From an uncultured Nodularia sp. (lineage in GTDB: Bacteria > Cyanobacteriota > Cyanobacteriia > Cyanobacteriales > Nostocaceae): a DNA stretch of 51,411 nt. Shown piece by piece: positions 50,973 to 51,411 of this stretch. The stretch is from positions 1-51,411 of the forward strand of contig CAIWDD010000127.1 of the NCBI GenBank assembly GCA_903911355.1, given 5' to 3'. The notes under the pieces are model-generated. The model saw only the letters and a program-made list of their open reading frames with translations, had not been told where the DNA came from and ran no database searches. The position numbers were made by a program, and so were the translations under genes. Position 1 is the stretch's first letter. The number at the start of each line of letters is the position of its first letter.

Positions 50973-51411
50973 TATAGCAACCGCCAAGGTAATTTAAGCA
51001 TAAACTATAAGTAGTCCCTTTTCATGTGAAGCGATCGCTTGCTATAGGTATATGCCCAAGCCGTACAGTTACGACCTTCGTCAAAAAGTAATCCAAGCGA
51101 TTGAACTCGATGGCTTGAAGAAAACTCAAGCCAGTCAAATGTTTAATATTAGTCGCAACACCATCACCCTATGGTTGAAGCGAAAAACCGAAACGGGGGA
51201 CTTCCAAGCCTTGCCTAATCAGCGGACTGGGAATGGTCACAAAATTACCGATTGGGAAAAATTTCGTGAGTTCGCTTCCGTACATGGCGATCAAACCCAA
51301 GTAGAGATGGCCTCACTTTGGCCTGAAGAAATTAGCGCTCGCACAATCTCAAGAGCTTTGAAAAAAATTGGTTTTACGCGAAAAAAAAGACTTATGGCTA
51401 CCGTGAGCGCG
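50973..51411 (+). mobile_element. IS630-type insertion sequence, left part only
   Basis: The window ends inside the element. The transposase begins at 51052. The left end is placed near 50973, where TATAGCAACCGCC begins after a TA dinucleotide; IS630/Tc1-mariner elements duplicate TA. This boundary is an estimate because the right end and its inverted repeat are outside the window. It was inserted about 100 bp upstream of the methyltransferase, in the promoter region of the glycan cluster. Confidence 0.65.
51052..51411 (+). CDS. IS630 family transposase, partial, with A8 frameshift site
   Basis: N-terminal DNA-binding part of an IS630-type DDE transposase. ATG 51052 gives PKPYSYDLRQKVIQAIELDG, then a helix-turn-helix (LKKTQASQMFNISRNTITLWLKRK), and a second HTH in QVEMASLWPEEISARTISRALKKIGFTRKK. 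After the run of eight A (51381-51388) frame 0 reads RLMATVSA, while frame -1 reads KTYGYRER, the normal family sequence. So the downstream half probably needs a -1 frameshift on A AAA AAA, or the copy is broken. The DDE catalytic domain lies beyond the window. Confidence 0.85.
   Translation, partial: MPKPYSYDLRQKVIQAIELDGLKKTQASQMFNISRNTITLWLKRKTETGDFQALPNQRTGNGHKITDWEKFREFASVHGDQTQVEMASLWPEEISARTISRALKKIGFTRKKRLMATVSA

Noticed and set aside
1-51411. Frequent GCGATCGC octamers as a novel motif
   Set aside because: This is the known HIP1 sequence, common in cyanobacterial genomes.

Overview
The window looks like chromosome from a filamentous, probably heterocyst-forming cyanobacterium (Nostocales). 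Several independent signs agree. The HIP1 octamer GCGATCGC is frequent. Heptamer short tandem repeats of the Nostoc/Anabaena type occur (ATTCCCC, ACTAATG, TTCCCTG). There are cyanobacterial lineage genes: a Vipp1/PspA pair, phylloquinone genes menD and menB, a CrtR-type hydroxylase, and the DUF3119, DUF3086 and TIGR03792 families. Base composition is moderately AT-rich. All functions are read from sequence motifs; no database search was run.

Left half (1-36 kb) is mostly housekeeping, with changing strand and short intergenic gaps. In order: a truncated PAS histidine kinase and its response regulator; folB; menD-menB; a Cys4 small protein; a DciA-type (DUF721) protein; tandem pspA-vipp1; thioredoxin; an aminotransferase; uvrC; a small zinc ribbon; rlmN; a TIGR03792 protein; a phasin-like protein; an exported FKBP; dnaB; rplI; adenine deaminase; a glyoxalase II. 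Next comes a decayed RND efflux locus, then a FAD hydroxylase, a lytic transglycosylase and tatC. A co-directional minus-strand lipid cluster follows (MlaE permease, DUF3119, DUF3086, plsY), then sppA, aroH, crtR, pyk and a Uma2-family protein.

Right half (36-50.9 kb) is one long minus-strand surface-glycan region. Read in transcription order it has a coiled-coil methyltransferase, a two-domain GT4 enzyme, another GT4, a large polytopic GT-C-like membrane protein, a four-helix DMT/SMR transporter and a third GT4. A broken toxin-antitoxin remnant then interrupts it, followed by rfbC-rfbD-rfbA, gmd and a last GT4. Together these could activate sugars (dTDP-rhamnose-type and GDP-6-deoxy-hexose), assemble, methylate and possibly flip a glycan. 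rmlB and a dedicated GDP-keto-sugar reductase are not in view.

The right edge enters an IS630-type insertion sequence whose transposase has an A8 run and an apparent -1 frame change.

The most informative non-routine features are genome scars and repeats. (i) An RND adaptor N-terminus lies next to an RND permease C-terminus after a large deletion, and the permease remnant also carries an exact 17-bp tandem duplication that breaks the frame. (ii) An 82-bp partial copy of rfbC lies on the far side of the toxin-antitoxin remnant. (iii) Five 42-bp repeats encode a 14-residue coiled coil in the methyltransferase. (iv) Heptamer repeats lie inside menD and over the start of an aminotransferase. (v) Two inverted copies of a ~100-bp intergenic element lie 1.4 kb apart. 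I see no CRISPR array, tRNA, rRNA, prophage or convincing defence system. The best candidate for an undescribed system is the glycan cluster with its repeat-built coiled-coil methyltransferase.
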